Numbered from the stretch's first letter, positions 38,188 to 50,700 are shown. The stretch: DNA of 64,000 nt from Paenibacillus aquistagni (GCF_900177815.1 NZ_FXAZ01000008.1:186001-250000); one strand, 5' to 3'. The notes: a model not told the origin generated them from the letters alone. A program made the numbers and translations.

Positions 38188-41100
38188 GCAGTACCCCGGC
38201 CTCCGCTTCGATCTGCCGCTTGACTTGCTCTAAGATGTCCCGGATGACGACAGCCGTTTCGTCCACGCGCGCGAGTTCCAGCAATTCCTCGTGCGCGCCC
38301 TCCAACCGGTAATCGGCGTAAGCTTGCGTCGTTGCCCCCCGCCAGGACGGCAATTGGTGCTCCAAGCGGAACGCTTCGCTGTCCTTCGCAATCAGTTCGT
38401 AAATCCGGGCCGGAATTGTACCGGTATTCATAAGCTGCGCTTCGTACGCCAAGGTCGCTTTGACCTTCCGATGAACCCGCTCCCGTACGAGCGGGTTGCT
38501 CATTAATTCCTTCTCTTCCTCGTCGAAATCGGCAAGCGTTTCTTCAAGCTCCTTCTCCGACGTTTCGGAAGGCGTCAGCATGTCTTTAATCCACGAGTCC
38601 ACCATGAGCACGTCCGTTACGGAATACCCTCTTTTGTCCATCGTTTTGGCTACCTCGAACGTCAGGTTGCCTCCAAAGCAGTAGCCGAGCAGCACGTAAG
38701 GTCCTTGTGGCTGGATGCGGACGATCTCGTCTACATAACGATTCAGCATGGCCTCGTAATTGGTCGCATCGTCGATAAAATCAATGCCGTAGAGCACGAA
38801 GCGGCCTTCCAGCCTGCTTGCAAGCTCTCGGTAACCGATGCCGAAGCCGCTGCCCGGAGGGAAGCAGAACACGTTCAGCTCTCCTGCTTTATTCAGCTTA
38901 ATGAAGGAGTCCCCCCCTTTATCCAAGCCGAAATCCCCCTCTCCGTAAGCCATCTCTTCAACGGTTACATGATGAAATTGGCGGTTCAGCGGTATCTCAA
39001 TGCCCGTTTCATCGTAAACGGCTTGCACGAGCCTCATCAGACTTAACGAATTGCCACCCAACTCAAAAAAGTTATCCTTTACGCCGACCTGCGGAATACC
39101 AAGCGTATCCTGCCAGACGCGGGCGATCTTCATTTCGAGCAGCGTTCTCGGCGCGACATAATCCGCTCCTTCGGCCGCGACTTCCTCCGGCGCGGGCAGC
39201 GCTTTGCGGTCGATTTTCCCGTTCGGGGTAAGCGGCATCTGCGAAAGCTGTACGAGGTACGAAGGAATCATATACCCCGGAAGCTGCTTGGCGAGCTCCT
39301 CCTTGAGTTCATGCGCCGCCAGCCTCGTTTCTGCGACGTAATAAGCGACGAGCTGCTTTTGACCGTTCGCGTCGTTGCGGTCGAGCACCTTGGCTTCTTG
39401 CACGGCGGCGATTTTCAGCAGCTGCGTCTCGATTTCGTCCAGCTCGATCCGATAGCCGCGGATTTTCACCTGATGGTCGATTCTGCCCAAGTATTCGATG
39501 TTGCCGTCCGGCAGCCAAGCCGCCAAGTCCCCAGAGCGGTACAGTTTCTCCCCTTCTGCAAACGGGGAATCGACGAATTTCTCCGCCGTCAGATCCGGGC
39601 GGTTCAGGTATCCTCTCGCAAGCCCTTCCCCCGCCACGTACATTTCTCCTGCTACGCCGATCGGCACAGGGCGGCGGTTGGCATCAAGGACGTACACCCT
39701 CAGCGTCGGAATCGGCTTGCCGATATTGCTCTTCGCCGCCTCAATTTCGACCCACGTCATTTCCTTATACGTCACGTGAACCGTCGTCTCGGTAATGCCG
39801 TACATATTGATCAGCTTCGTCCCCGGGTACTTCGTCTTAAAGCCCTTGAGCAGCAGCGGACTGAGCGCTTCGCCCCCGAAAATGACGTTGCGAATCCGCA
39901 GATCGTACGGATGATCCGCCAACACCTCTCGCAGCAGCTGGTAGAAATACGTTGGTGTCTGATTCAAAATGGTGACCTGTTCGCGGCCCAGCAGCGCTAG
40001 GAACTCGGCCGGACTTTTCGCCGTGAGCGGCGGTACGATGACCAGCTTGCCTCCGTACAGCAGCGCGCCGTACATTTCCCAGACGGAAAAATCGAAGCAG
40101 AACGAGTGGAACAGCGTCCACGTGTCAGACGGTCCGAAGTCGAACAGGTTCTTGTCGTTGAATAGGAGGCGGACGACGTTCTTATGCTCGATCAGCGTTC
40201 CCTTCGGCCTGCCGGTCGTTCCCGACGTGTAGATGACATAAGCCAGGTTGCTCGGTCCGGCAATCGGCTCCAGATTCGAAGCGTCCAGCGCACCTACGGA
40301 CGCACCTGTGGACGTACCTGTGGATGCACCGGTTGACGTGCCTGCGGAGTTCGCCCCTCTGTCGCCCCAAACGAAATCGTCCAATTCGAGGCGCGTTCCT
40401 GCGAAGTCGGTCTTCTCGTGCAAATGCTTTTGAATCAGCAATAACGGCGCGCCCGAATCCTCGATCATGAAGCGGATGCGCTCCTCCGGGTAGTCAGGAT
40501 CGACAGGCACGTAGGCTCCGCCCGCTTTGAGAATCGCCAAAATGCCGACGACCATATCGAGCGAGCGTTCGGCCAGAATCGCTACCAGTTGGTCCGCTTC
40601 GACTCCCGTCTCCCGCAGCTTCCGCGCAAGTCGGTTGGATCGCTCGTTCAGCTCGCGGTAGGTCAGCTGCCGCTCGTTCATGACAGCGGCCACGCTGTCC
40701 GGGTAAAGCGCCGCCTGCTCTTCGAACAAGCCATGTATCGTTTTCCCTCGCTCGAACCCGGTTTCGGTGTCATTAAATCGCTTCAGCAGCGTCTCCCTCT
40801 CGTCTGGGGACAGCACATCGACTTGTCCAAGCTCCAGATCCGGCTGGAATATAAGCACGGACAGCAGTCGAACAAGATGGTCGGCTGCCTGTTCCATAAA
40901 TACCCGTTCGTACCGCTGCCCATCGAAGCTTATTTCCAGCTCGATGGAATGTACTTGGCGGTCGAAGCGAAAAACGGTATCGGCCTCTACCCGTTTCTCC
41001 AGCGATCCCGGATGAATCGGGGCGAAGGACGCGACGGTGTTGACGATCGGCAAGCCGTCCCCCGTATAGTCCAGATGGAGCGGCCCCACCATTTTCCGAA

Positions 41101-41533
41101 AAGGCAGGTGCTGATGCTCCAGCGCCTCGCCGATGGACGCTTTGATGCCCCCGAGCAGCGTTTTCAGTGTAGTCTCACGGCTTACGGACGTCTTAATTAC
41201 TAAAATGTCATGCGGCGGCGGAGTCCCATTGGGGTCCGCGCTATAAGAAGGCATGCCAACCAGTACCTGATCCTGCCCTGTATATTTGAACAGCAGGCTT
41301 TTTACTCCTGCCAAAACAATCATGTACAACGCCAAATCGGAACCGTTGGCGAGGCGAATGATTCTCTCTGAGAGTTCGCTCGGCAGCGTACGGTGAAGCA
41401 AGCCCGGCTCAGCCGCAGCTTCGCCGTGGGCGGATAATTTGGAGGATTGACTGTAGGGAAGAAAGCTCAGGCTGTCATCGGCGTCATACTTGCCGCTCCA
41501 GTACCGTTCTTCCTTTTCAAATAAAGATTTCAT
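38177..41533 (-). CDS. pmxB: Polymyxin synthetase PmxB (module 10 and thioesterase)
   Basis: A 1,118-residue termination NRPS. Domains: half-C 1-250 (only the C-terminal half of a condensation domain, no HHxxxDG), A10 280-785 (code DFWNIGMVH, threonine), T10 805-870 (GGNSL, Ser829), TE 885-1110. The TE nucleophile motif is GYCFGG with Cys952 where GxSxG would have serine; Asp in VLMVDSW and His in EGAHEELL complete a possible triad. The domain should release the chain and close the ring (in polymyxin, Dab4 side chain to Thr10). The start follows GGGGAGG 5 bases upstream. It comes 180 bases after pmxA and overlaps pmxC by 11 bases. The A10 loop carries a GTSTGAST-type insert. Confidence 0.93.
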   Translation of the reverse strand: MKSLFEKEERYWSGKYDADDSLSFLPYSQSSKLSAHGEAAAEPGLLHRTLPSELSERIIRLANGSDLALYMIVLAGVKSLLFKYTGQDQVLVGMPSYSADPNGTPPPHDILVIKTSVSRETTLKTLLGGIKASIGEALEHQHLPFRKMVGPLHLDYTGDGLPIVNTVASFAPIHPGSLEKRVEADTVFRFDRQVHSIELEISFDGQRYERVFMEQAADHLVRLLSVLIFQPDLELGQVDVLSPDERETLLKRFNDTETGFERGKTIHGLFEEQAALYPDSVAAVMNERQLTYRELNERSNRLARKLRETGVEADQLVAILAERSLDMVVGILAILKAGGAYVPVDPDYPEERIRFMIEDSGAPLLLIQKHLHEKTDFAGTRLELDDFVWGDRGANSAGTSTGASTGTSTGASVGALDASNLEPIAGPSNLAYVIYTSGTTGRPKGTLIEHKNVVRLLFNDKNLFDFGPSDTWTLFHSFCFDFSVWEMYGALLYGGKLVIVPPLTAKSPAEFLALLGREQVTILNQTPTYFYQLLREVLADHPYDLRIRNVIFGGEALSPLLLKGFKTKYPGTKLINMYGITETTVHVTYKEMTWVEIEAAKSNIGKPIPTLRVYVLDANRRPVPIGVAGEMYVAGEGLARGYLNRPDLTAEKFVDSPFAEGEKLYRSGDLAAWLPDGNIEYLGRIDHQVKIRGYRIELDEIETQLLKIAAVQEAKVLDRNDANGQKQLVAYYVAETRLAAHELKEELAKQLPGYMIPSYLVQLSQMPLTPNGKIDRKALPAPEEVAAEGADYVAPRTLLEMKIARVWQDTLGIPQVGVKDNFFELGGNSLSLMRLVQAVYDETGIEIPLNRQFHHVTVEEMAYGEGDFGLDKGGDSFIKLNKAGELNVFCFPPGSGFGIGYRELASRLEGRFVLYGIDFIDDATNYEAMLNRYVDEIVRIQPQGPYVLLGYCFGGNLTFEVAKTMDKRGYSVTDVLMVDSWIKDMLTPSETSEKELEETLADFDEEEKELMSNPLVRERVHRKVKATLAYEAQLMNTGTIPARIYELIAKDSEAFRLEHQLPSWRGATTQAYADYRLEGAHEELLELARVDETAVVIRDILEQVKRQIEAEAGVLHGS
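39425..40735 (-). repeat. Threonine A-domain block, module 10 (copy of module 2)
   Basis: Counterpart of 28,730-29,990 in pmxE. The two differ mainly in the loop insertion. Confidence 0.8.
40285..40370 (-). repeat. Ser/Thr/Gly tandem insertion in A10
   Basis: A short tandem array (GTSTGAS and GTSTGAS again) in the same A2-A3 loop, absent from the otherwise near-identical A2 domain of pmxE. Confidence 0.8.
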
Positions 41534-41672
41534 TCGTACCTCCCCTAAAAATGAAATGACCCCATGCCCTTGCGCAGGTCCGAAAAAGCTTGCTTTCGGC
41601 CTGCGCGTTTACGGGATTGGTTTACGAGCTTGGTTTACCGGCTTGCACGCTGTGCGTCGTCTTCCTTGAGAT

Positions 41673-41705
41673 GCGCGCCGCTTTCGCTTGACAGCGGAGG
41701 CGCGC
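41673..41705. other. GC-rich hairpin between pmxA and pmxB
   Basis: Perfect 7-base arms GCGCGCC/GGCGCGC with a further inner CGCT/AGCG pairing, no T-run after it on the minus strand. In a 180-base gap inside the operon it could slow or process the transcript, for example to tune the pmxA:pmxB ratio (inference). Confidence 0.4.
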
Positions 41706-41713
41706 TTGTAGCA

Positions 41714-44700
41714 TTAGAACGCAAATTCAATCGTATCGACAGCACTCTTTGCGCCTGTCGTCGGTTTGTGACATTCAATCCGGCTTAGCTCAAGTTGTGG
41801 ATTGTCGGCAATTTGAGACAGTATTCGCAAGTAATCCTCGGTCAAGGTGCGGATCATCGTTTCTTTGAACAGCTTGGTAGCGTAGAAGAAGCCCCCGCTT
41901 AGCGCCCCGTTGTTTTCATACATAAACAGCGTCAGATCGAACTTCGCTTCTTCCAAATGGTCAAGCTCGTAATTTTTCAGGCTGATCCCTTCCAGCTCGG
42001 CGTCTCGTTCTTCGATATTTTGCAAGTCGAAAACGGCATCGAACAACGGGAAGCGGCCCGGCTCCCGCTTCACATTCAAACGCTCCACGAGTTCCTCGAA
42101 TGGATAATCCTGATTCTCGAAAGCGCCCAAAGCCGTTTCCTTTACATCTTCTAGGTAGGACAAGAACGTTTTGTCGCCCGACGGACGATTGCGAAGCGCC
42201 AACGTATTAACAAACATTCCGATGACCGGTTCCAAATCGGCATTCGTTCTTCCCGCCACCGGGGTACCCACGATTACATCCTCCTGACCGCTGTACTTGG
42301 AAAGCAGTACGGTATAAGCCGCAAGCAGCACCATGAACAGCGTGCTTTCAGACTCGGCCGCCAATTCGCGCAGCCGCAGAGAGAGAGAAGCTTCGACGTC
42401 GAACTCCTGATGCGCACCTTCGTAGCTGCGAACCGCAGACCGTTCATAGTCTATCGGCAGGTCCTCCCTCGGAAGCTCGCCTTCAAAGGTTTGCAGCCAG
42501 TACGCTTCCTGCCGTTCGATTCGCTCTCGGTGGGCCTTCGACTGCTGCCAAACAGCATAATCCTTGTAGTGAATGCGCAGTGGCGACAGTTCTTCTCCGG
42601 CGTAGAAACTAGAGAACTCATCCATCACAATCGCCATCGATACGCCGTCGGACACGATATGGTGCATGTCGAAAAGGAGAATATGCAGCTTCGGCTCCAG
42701 CTCGATAACCCCGGCTCGCAGCAGAGGCGGCTTGCCGAGATCAAACGGACGAACGAAGCTGCGGACGATCTGCTCGATTTGAGCCGTATCCTCTTGATCC
42801 GCTTGATGATGCTCGATAGCAAAATCGACCTGCGGGTAAATTCGCTGAACTGCTTCACCCTTCACATTTTCAAAACCAGTGCGCAGCGATTCATGCCGTG
42901 TTATCAATTTCCGCAAGGCGGCTTCCAACCGATTTAAATCAAACTCGCCTTCCACCTGCACCAGCTCTGGCATGTTGTACAGCTGATCGGCTCCATCCAG
43001 CGTGTGCTGAATAAACAGCCGTTTCTGTGCAGAGGACAGAGGATAGTACTCTCTCTCTTCCACTTGAGGAATAGCCTCATGCTCCCGCCGTTCCATTCGG
43101 GCGATCGCCTCGGCCATCGCCGCAATTGTCGAGTGACGGAATACGTCGCGCAGCGGCAAGTTTACTTTTAATTCCTTAAATACTTTGCCCGCCAGCATCG
43201 TCGCTCGCAGAGAGTGGCCGCCGATGTCGAAGAAGTTGTCGTGAACACCGATCTCCTTCGCAAGCCCTAGCACCTCCTGCCAAATCTCCGCCAGTTTTAT
43301 TTCCAGCTCATTGCGCGGTGCGACGTACTCCGTTCCGCTTCCCGCTTCTCCTTCTGGCGCTGGCAGCGCCTTCCGGTCGATCTTTCCATTCGGCGTCAGA
43401 GGCAGACGCTCCAGCTCCACGAAGTACGACGGGATCATGTAGCCCGGCAGCTCCTGCGCCAGCGCGCCGCGTAAATCGCTCACCGTCAGCTCCGCTCCAG
43501 TATGTGGCGTGTAATACGCGCACAGCGCCTTCTGCCCGTTCGCGTCACTTCGAACCAGAACCACTGCTTCGCGCACGCCTTCCACCCGCAGCAGCTGCGA
43601 CTCGATCTCGCCCGTCTCAACCCGGTAGCCCCGAATTTTCGCCTGGTTGTCGATTCGGCCGATGAAGTCCACGTTCCCGTCCTCCATCCATCGCGCCAAG
43701 TCTCCCGTGCGGTATAGCCGTTCGCCCGCAGCGAACGGGCTGTCTACGAACTTCTCTTCCGTCAGCTCCAGACGATTCAAGTACCCGCGCGCTACGCCGA
43801 CTCCGCCGATGACCAGCTCGCCCAGCACTCCGACTGGCACCGGGTTCAGATGCGCATCCACGATGTAGAACTTCGCATTCAGCCACGCTTTGCCAATCGG
43901 CACATGGCCGGTCTGCGGCAGCTTCATCAACTCCTCGTCATAGAAGCTGGAGTCGATCGCCGCTTCCGTCACGCCATAGGCGTTAATAATGCGGAACGAG
44001 GAGCCGAACCGTTCTTGCAAAGTCCGGTAATCCGCAACACTGCAGCTGTCCGAGCTCGTGATCAACAGCTCCATCCCGCTTATATCCAGCCCCTGCTCAT
44101 GCACGTACTCCATGAACGGCACGATCAGCGCAGGCGTCGATTCGAAGATGGTGATCCGCTCCCGCTCCATCCAGTAATGAAGACGAGAAGGATCGATCCT
44201 GTCATCTTTCGGCACAATGACCATCGTGCCTCCGTTGTACAGCGTGCGCGCGATATCGCCCACGAACACGTCGAACGAGAAGCTGGCGAGCTGCAGCAGC
44301 CGCACCGGGAATTGATCCAGGCGGTATTCCCTCCGGTAGCCCGCTGCCGTGTTCACTAGACTGCGGTGCTCAATCATTACGCCCTTCGGCTTGCCCGTCG
44401 TTCCCGACGTATAGATCACGTACGCCAGATCCTCCTGACGGGCTTCATGGAAGCTGCCCATGCCAGCAACATTCAGCTGGCACTCATCGCCGTCGCCATA
44501 ATCCACAGCACCCGTAAGCTTGCCGGATATCATACTAGAAACCATATCAGAGCCACTTGGGGCATTCTTCGGCTTCACGGAGATCATGCCCGATAGCTTG
44601 TCGGAACCCATCGGCGCATTCGTCTGCTCCTCGGAGACGATGCCGGATAGCTTATCGGAGCCCATCCGCACATTCGCCCGCACCTCGCTGTACGACGCTT

Positions 44701-47700
44701 CGTCGTCTAGGTAGAACACTGCTGCCAGCGCCAGTTCTTCTTCGCCAAGCCAAGCTTCAGCGCGCTCTTGCAGTGCCGTCTGCGTCAGTAGCACCTTCGT
44801 TCCGCTGTCTTCGAGCATAAACCGCACACGCTCCGCCGGATAATCTGGGTCGAGCGGCACATACGCCCCGCCCGCTTTCCAGACAGCCAGTACGGCCACC
44901 AGCAAGTCCACCGAACGCTCGGCGAGAATGCCGACGATCGTCTCCCGACCGATGCCGCTTGCACGCAGCGTGGACGCCAAGCGGTTCGCCCGTTCGTTCA
45001 GCTGCGCATACGTCAGCCGATCATTCTCGTACACGACGGCTGTCTCTTCCGGCGTGCGCTCCGCCTGTTCCTCGAACAGCCGATGGAACGCGACCGCAGG
45101 AACTGCTTCCGATTGATTTGGATTGAATGCGCAGAGAATGTGCTCTTCTTCCTCTGCCGTCAGCAAATTCAGCTCGGCGATCTTCGCATCTGGACGGCTT
45201 ACGATTGTCACGAGCAGCTGCTCGTAATGCTTCGCCAACCGCTCAATCGTCTCCCTTTTGTAGAGAGCCGTCGCATATTCGAAGCTGTAATCCAAGCCGC
45301 CGTTCTCCTCGCCCACATCCAAGCTGATATCAAACTTCGCGGTATCCAGTACGCTCGGATAAGGAATCAGGCGAAACCCCTCCAGCTCAAACTCCTCGTT
45401 CTCCGTATTCTGCATCGTAAACATCGTATCGAAGAGCGGATTGCGGCTTAAATCACGGGTGACTTGCACCTTGTCCACCAATTGTTCGAACGGATAGTTT
45501 TGATGCTCGAAGGCATGGAGAGTCGTTTCTTTAACTTCATTCAGGTAGGTGAGGAATGTCTTATCCGAAGCCGGATAACTACGGATAGCCAGCGTGTTCA
45601 AGAACATCCCGATCAACGGCTGCACATCTCCATGGTTCCTTCCGGCAATCGGCGTACCAACGATTACGTCTTCCTGACCTGAATATTTGTGCAGAAGCAC
45701 GTTATACGCCGCAAGCAGCACCATAAACAGCGTTGTGCCTGTTTCGGAAGCCAGCTGCTTCAGGCCGTCGGTTTTCGAAGCGTCAAGGAAAAACTCCAGC
45801 GTTTGTCCATCGTAGCTCTGAACAGCCGGACGCGGATAGTCGGTCGGCATTTCCAGCACCGGAAGCTCCCCTTGGAACATGTCCAGCCAGTACGCCTCCT
45901 GACGCTCAAGCCGTTCCTTCTGCTCATCGGAATGCTGCCATATCGTGTAGTCTTTGTACTGAATGCGCAGAGGCTCCAATTGCTCGCCGCCGTACAAGCG
46001 GACGAATTCTTCAACAAAGATTTCCATCGACACACCATCAGAAATAATATGATGCATGTCGTACATTAGAATATGGCGTTCAGGAGCCTGCTCGACAAGG
46101 CCTACCCTCAGCAGCGGAGGCTTCGCCAAGTCAAACGGACGGACGAAACGGCGAATCGCCTCTTCGGCCTCTTGCTCATCTGCTCGATAGAACTCCACGG
46201 CAAGATTCACGTCCTGGTAAATCCGCTGCGATGCTTCGCCATCCACCATTTCGAACCCCGTGCGCAGTACTTCATGCCGCGCCACGAGCTTGCGGAACGC
46301 TTCTTCGAACCTTGGCCGGTCCAAAGCACCCTCCAATAGCATTGCTTCCGGCATGTTGTAGCTAAGCTCCGCACCTTCCAGTTGATTCAAGATAAAGAGA
46401 CGTTTTTGAGCAAAAGATTGCGGGTACACCTCTCGGTCATCTGCCACCGGAATGGCAACGAATGTCTTCTCCTCCAGCCGCGAAATGGCGACCGCCATGC
46501 TCTCGATCGTGGAATGGAGGAACACGTCGCGCAGCGGCAGATCCATGTTCAACTCTTTGTGAATCTTGCTGACCAGCGTCGTCGCCCGCAGGGAGTGTCC
46601 GCCGATGTCGAAGAAGTTGTCGTAAACGCCTATCTCCTTCGTAAGCCCCAATACCTCCTGCCAAATCGCCGCCAGCTTCGTCTCCAGCTCATTGCGCGGT
46701 ACGACATACTCCGTTCCGCTTCCCGCTTCCCCTTCCGGCGCTGGCAGCGCCTTCCGGTCAATCTTTCCATTCGGCGTCAGAGGCAGACGCTCCAGCTCCA
46801 CGAAGTACGACGGGATCATGTAGCCCGGCAGCTCCTGCGCCAACGCGCTGCGCAGATCATTCACTGCGAGCTCCGCTCCAGTATCTGGCGTGTAATACGC
46901 GCAGAGCACCTTCTGCCCGATCGCGTCACTTCGAACCAGCACCACTGCTTCTCGCACGCCTTCCACCCGCAGCAGCTGCGATTCGATCTCGCCCGTCTCA
47001 ATCCGGTAGCCCCGGATTTTCGCCTGGTAGTCGATCCGGCCGATGAAGTCCACATTGCCGTCTTCCATCCACCGTGCCAAGTCTCCCGTGCGGTACAGCC
47101 GCTCACCCGCGGCAAACGGGCTGTCTACGAACTTCTCTTTCGACAGCTCTGGACGGTTCAAGTACCCGCGCGCTACGCCGACTCCTCCAATAACCAGCTC
47201 GCCAAGCACCCCGACTGGCACCGGATTCAGATGTGCATCGACGATGTAGAACTTCGCATTCAGCCACGCTTTGCCAATCGGCACATGGCCTGTCTGCGGC
47301 AGCTTCGTCAGCTCCTCGTCATAGAAGCTGGAGTCGATCGCCGCTTCCGTCACGCCGTAGGCATTGATGATCCGGAATAACGAGCCGAACCGTTCTTGCA
47401 AAGTCCGGTAATCCGCCACGCTGCAGCTGTCCGAGCTCGTGATCAACAGCTCCATCCCGCTTATATCCAGACCTTGCTCGTGTACGTACTCCATGAACGG
47501 CACGATCAGTGCCGGTGTTGATTCGAAGATGGTGACTCGCTCCCGCTCCATCCAGTAATGCAGACGAGACGGATCGATCCGGTCATCCTGCGGCACAATG
47601 ACCATCGTGCCACCGTTATACAGCGTCCGCGCGATATCGCCCACGAACACGTCGAACGAGAAACTTGCGAGCTGCAGCAGCCGCACCGGGAATTGATCCA

Positions 47701-50700
47701 ACCGGTATTCCCGCCGGTAGCCCGCTGCCGTGTTCACCAAGCTGCGGTGCTCGATCATTACACCCTTCGGCTTGCCTGTCGTTCCCGATGTGTAGATCAC
47801 GTACGCCAGATCTTCCGGGCAGGCTTCATGGAAGTTGCCCATGCCAGCAACATTCAGATGGCTCTCATCGCCATAGCCATCGCCGTCGGCCACAGCACCC
47901 GTAAGCTTGCCGGAGACCATACCGGAGAGCTTGCCGAGGGCTGTGTCGAAAAGCATACTGGAGAACTTGCCAGAAATCATGTCGGAAACCATATCGGAGT
48001 CAATCGGCGCATTCGCCCGCTCCTCGCTGTACGACGCTTCGTCGTCGAGATACAGCACCACCGCCAGCGCCAGTTCCTCTTCGCCAAGCCAAACTTCGGC
48101 ACGCTCTCGCAGCGCCGTTTGCGTCAGCAGCACCTTCGCTCCGCTGTCTTCGAGCATGAAGCGCACGCGCTCCGCCGGGTAATCCGGGTCGAGCGGTACA
48201 TACGCCCCGCCCGCTTTCCAGACGGCCAGTACGGCTACCAGCAAGTCCACCGAACGCTCGGCGAGAATGCCGACAATCGTCTCCCGGCCGATGCCGCTTG
48301 CTCGCAGCGTGGCCGCCAAGCGGTTCGCCCGTTCGTTCAGCTGCGCATACGTCAGCCGGTCGTTCTCGTACACGACGGCCTCTGTTTCCGGCGTGCGCTC
48401 CGCCTGTTCCTCGAACAGCCGATGGAACGCGGCCGCAGGTGCTGCTTCCGGCTGCGCTGGGTTAAACGTACCGAGAATTTGCTCTTTTTCTTCAGCCGTC
48501 AACAAGTTCAGCTCGGCAATCTTCGCATCCGGACGGCTTGCGATCGCAGCAAGCAAATGTCCGAAATGAGTCGACAGCCGCCGAATCGTGCTTTCTTTAT
48601 AAAGAGCGGTTGCGAATTCGAAGCTGCACTCCAGGCCGCCATTTTCTTCCGTAACATCCACACTCAGGTCGAACTTGGCCATACCGTATTCGCTAGGGTA
48701 CGGGGACAATTTCAGCCCTTCCAGCTCAAACTCTGTCTCCTCTAAGTTTTGTAGGGAGAACATCGTATCAAACAGCGGGTTGCGGCTCAAATCCCGGCTG
48801 ATCTGCACGTTATCGACGAGCTCTTCGAACGGATAATTCTGATGCTCGTACGCACCTAAGGTCGTTTCTTTCACTTCTTCCAGGTAAGACAGGAAGCTCT
48901 TCTCCGAAGCCGGATAATTGCGGAGCGCCAGCGTATTGACGAACATTCCGATCAAAGGCTGCGTATCTCCGTGCGTTCTGCCCGCAATCGACGTGCCAAC
49001 GATCACGTCTTCCTGACCTGTGTATTTATGCAAAAGCACGGTATATGCCGCAAGCAGCACCATATACAGCGTCGTTCCTCTTTGGGCAGCGAGCTGCTTC
49101 AAACCTTCGTTCGTTGCCTCGTTCACGAAGGACGTTAGCGTTTGTCCCTCAAAGCTCTGCACGGCAGGACGCGGATAGTCCGTTGGCATTTCCAGAACCG
49201 GCAGCTCGCCTCGGTAACGGTCCAGCCAGTAAGCTTCCTCGCGTTTCAACTGCACTTTTTGCTCATCCGACTGCTGCCATACCGCATAGTCCTTGTATTG
49301 AATGCGCAAAGGATCTAATGACTCGCCGCCGTACAGACGAACGAGTTCCTCGACTAACACGTCCATCGAAACCCCGTCAGAGACGATGTGATGCATGTCG
49401 AACATCAGCAAATAACGTTCGGCTGCCAGCTCTACGAGCTCTGCACGCAACAGCGGAGGCTTCGCCAAGTCGAAAGCCCGGATGAAGGACTGCACGACTT
49501 TAGGCGCTTCTTCCTCGCTCGCATGACGATACTCAACAACAAAGTCGACGCTCTCGTAAATGCGCTGTACGGCTTCGCCTTGTACGATCTCAAAGCCGGT
49601 TCGCAGCGTTTCATGCCGTGCGATCAATCCGCGGAAAGCCTTCTCCAGCAGGCTACGGCCAATCGCTCCTTCGAGCAGCAGCACACCCGGCATGTTGTAG
49701 CTCTGATCGGCCCCTTCCAGCTGATTCAGGATAAACAGCCGTTTCTGAGCTGAGGAAAGCGGATAATAGGCTCTTGCGTCTGCCAGCGGAATCGACGAGA
49801 ACGACTGCTCTCCGATCCGGGAGATGGCGAGGGCCATCTCTTCGATCGTCGAGTAGCGGAATACGTCGCGCAGAGGCAGCTCGACGTTCAGCTCCTGATG
49901 CACCTTGCTCACCAGTGTCGTCGCCCGCAGGGAATGGCCGCCCAGGTCGAAGAAGTTGTCATGAACCCCAATGTGCACTAGTCCGAGCACGCTCTTCCAA
50001 ATTCCGGCCAAGCTGGCTTCCAGCGCAGTCCGAGGCGGAGTCCGTCCTTCCCCCGGCTGCAAACTCTCCTCTGGCGCCGGAAGAGATCGGCGGTCGACCT
50101 TGCCGTTCGTCGTCAGCGGGAGCCGCTCCAACTGAATCAGGTACGCCGGGATCATATAGGCCGGCAGTTCCTGGGAAAGCACGTTCTTCAGCTCGGTCGC
50201 CGAAAGCTCGCAGTCCGCTTCATAATAGGCGCAAAGCTGCTTCTCGCCGGAGGCGTTTTCCCGCGCAAATACCGTCGATTTCCGAATTCCCTCCACTTTC
50301 TGAAGCTGAGCTTCAATCTCGCCCAGCTCAATGCGGAAGCCGCGGATTTTTACTTGGTCGTCCGTTCGTCCCACATATTCAATCGTTCCGTCCGGCAGCC
50401 ATTTCGCCAAATCCCCCGTCCGGTACATGCGCTCTCCCGGCACAAACGGATTGTCTACAAATTTCTCCGCCGTCAACTCCGCTCGGTTATTGTAGCCCCG
50501 TACCAAGCCTTCTCCGCCGACGCAAAGCTCCCCGACCACGCCGATCGGCAGCAGCTTATTCCGGCTGTCGACGATATACACCATCGTATTGCTGATCGGC
50601 CGTCCAATGGGTACAGTAGCCGCCGACTCCTCGACGAAGTCGACCGGAAGGTACGTGGTATAGACCGTGCTTTCCGACGGGCCGTACAGATGGTTGAGCC

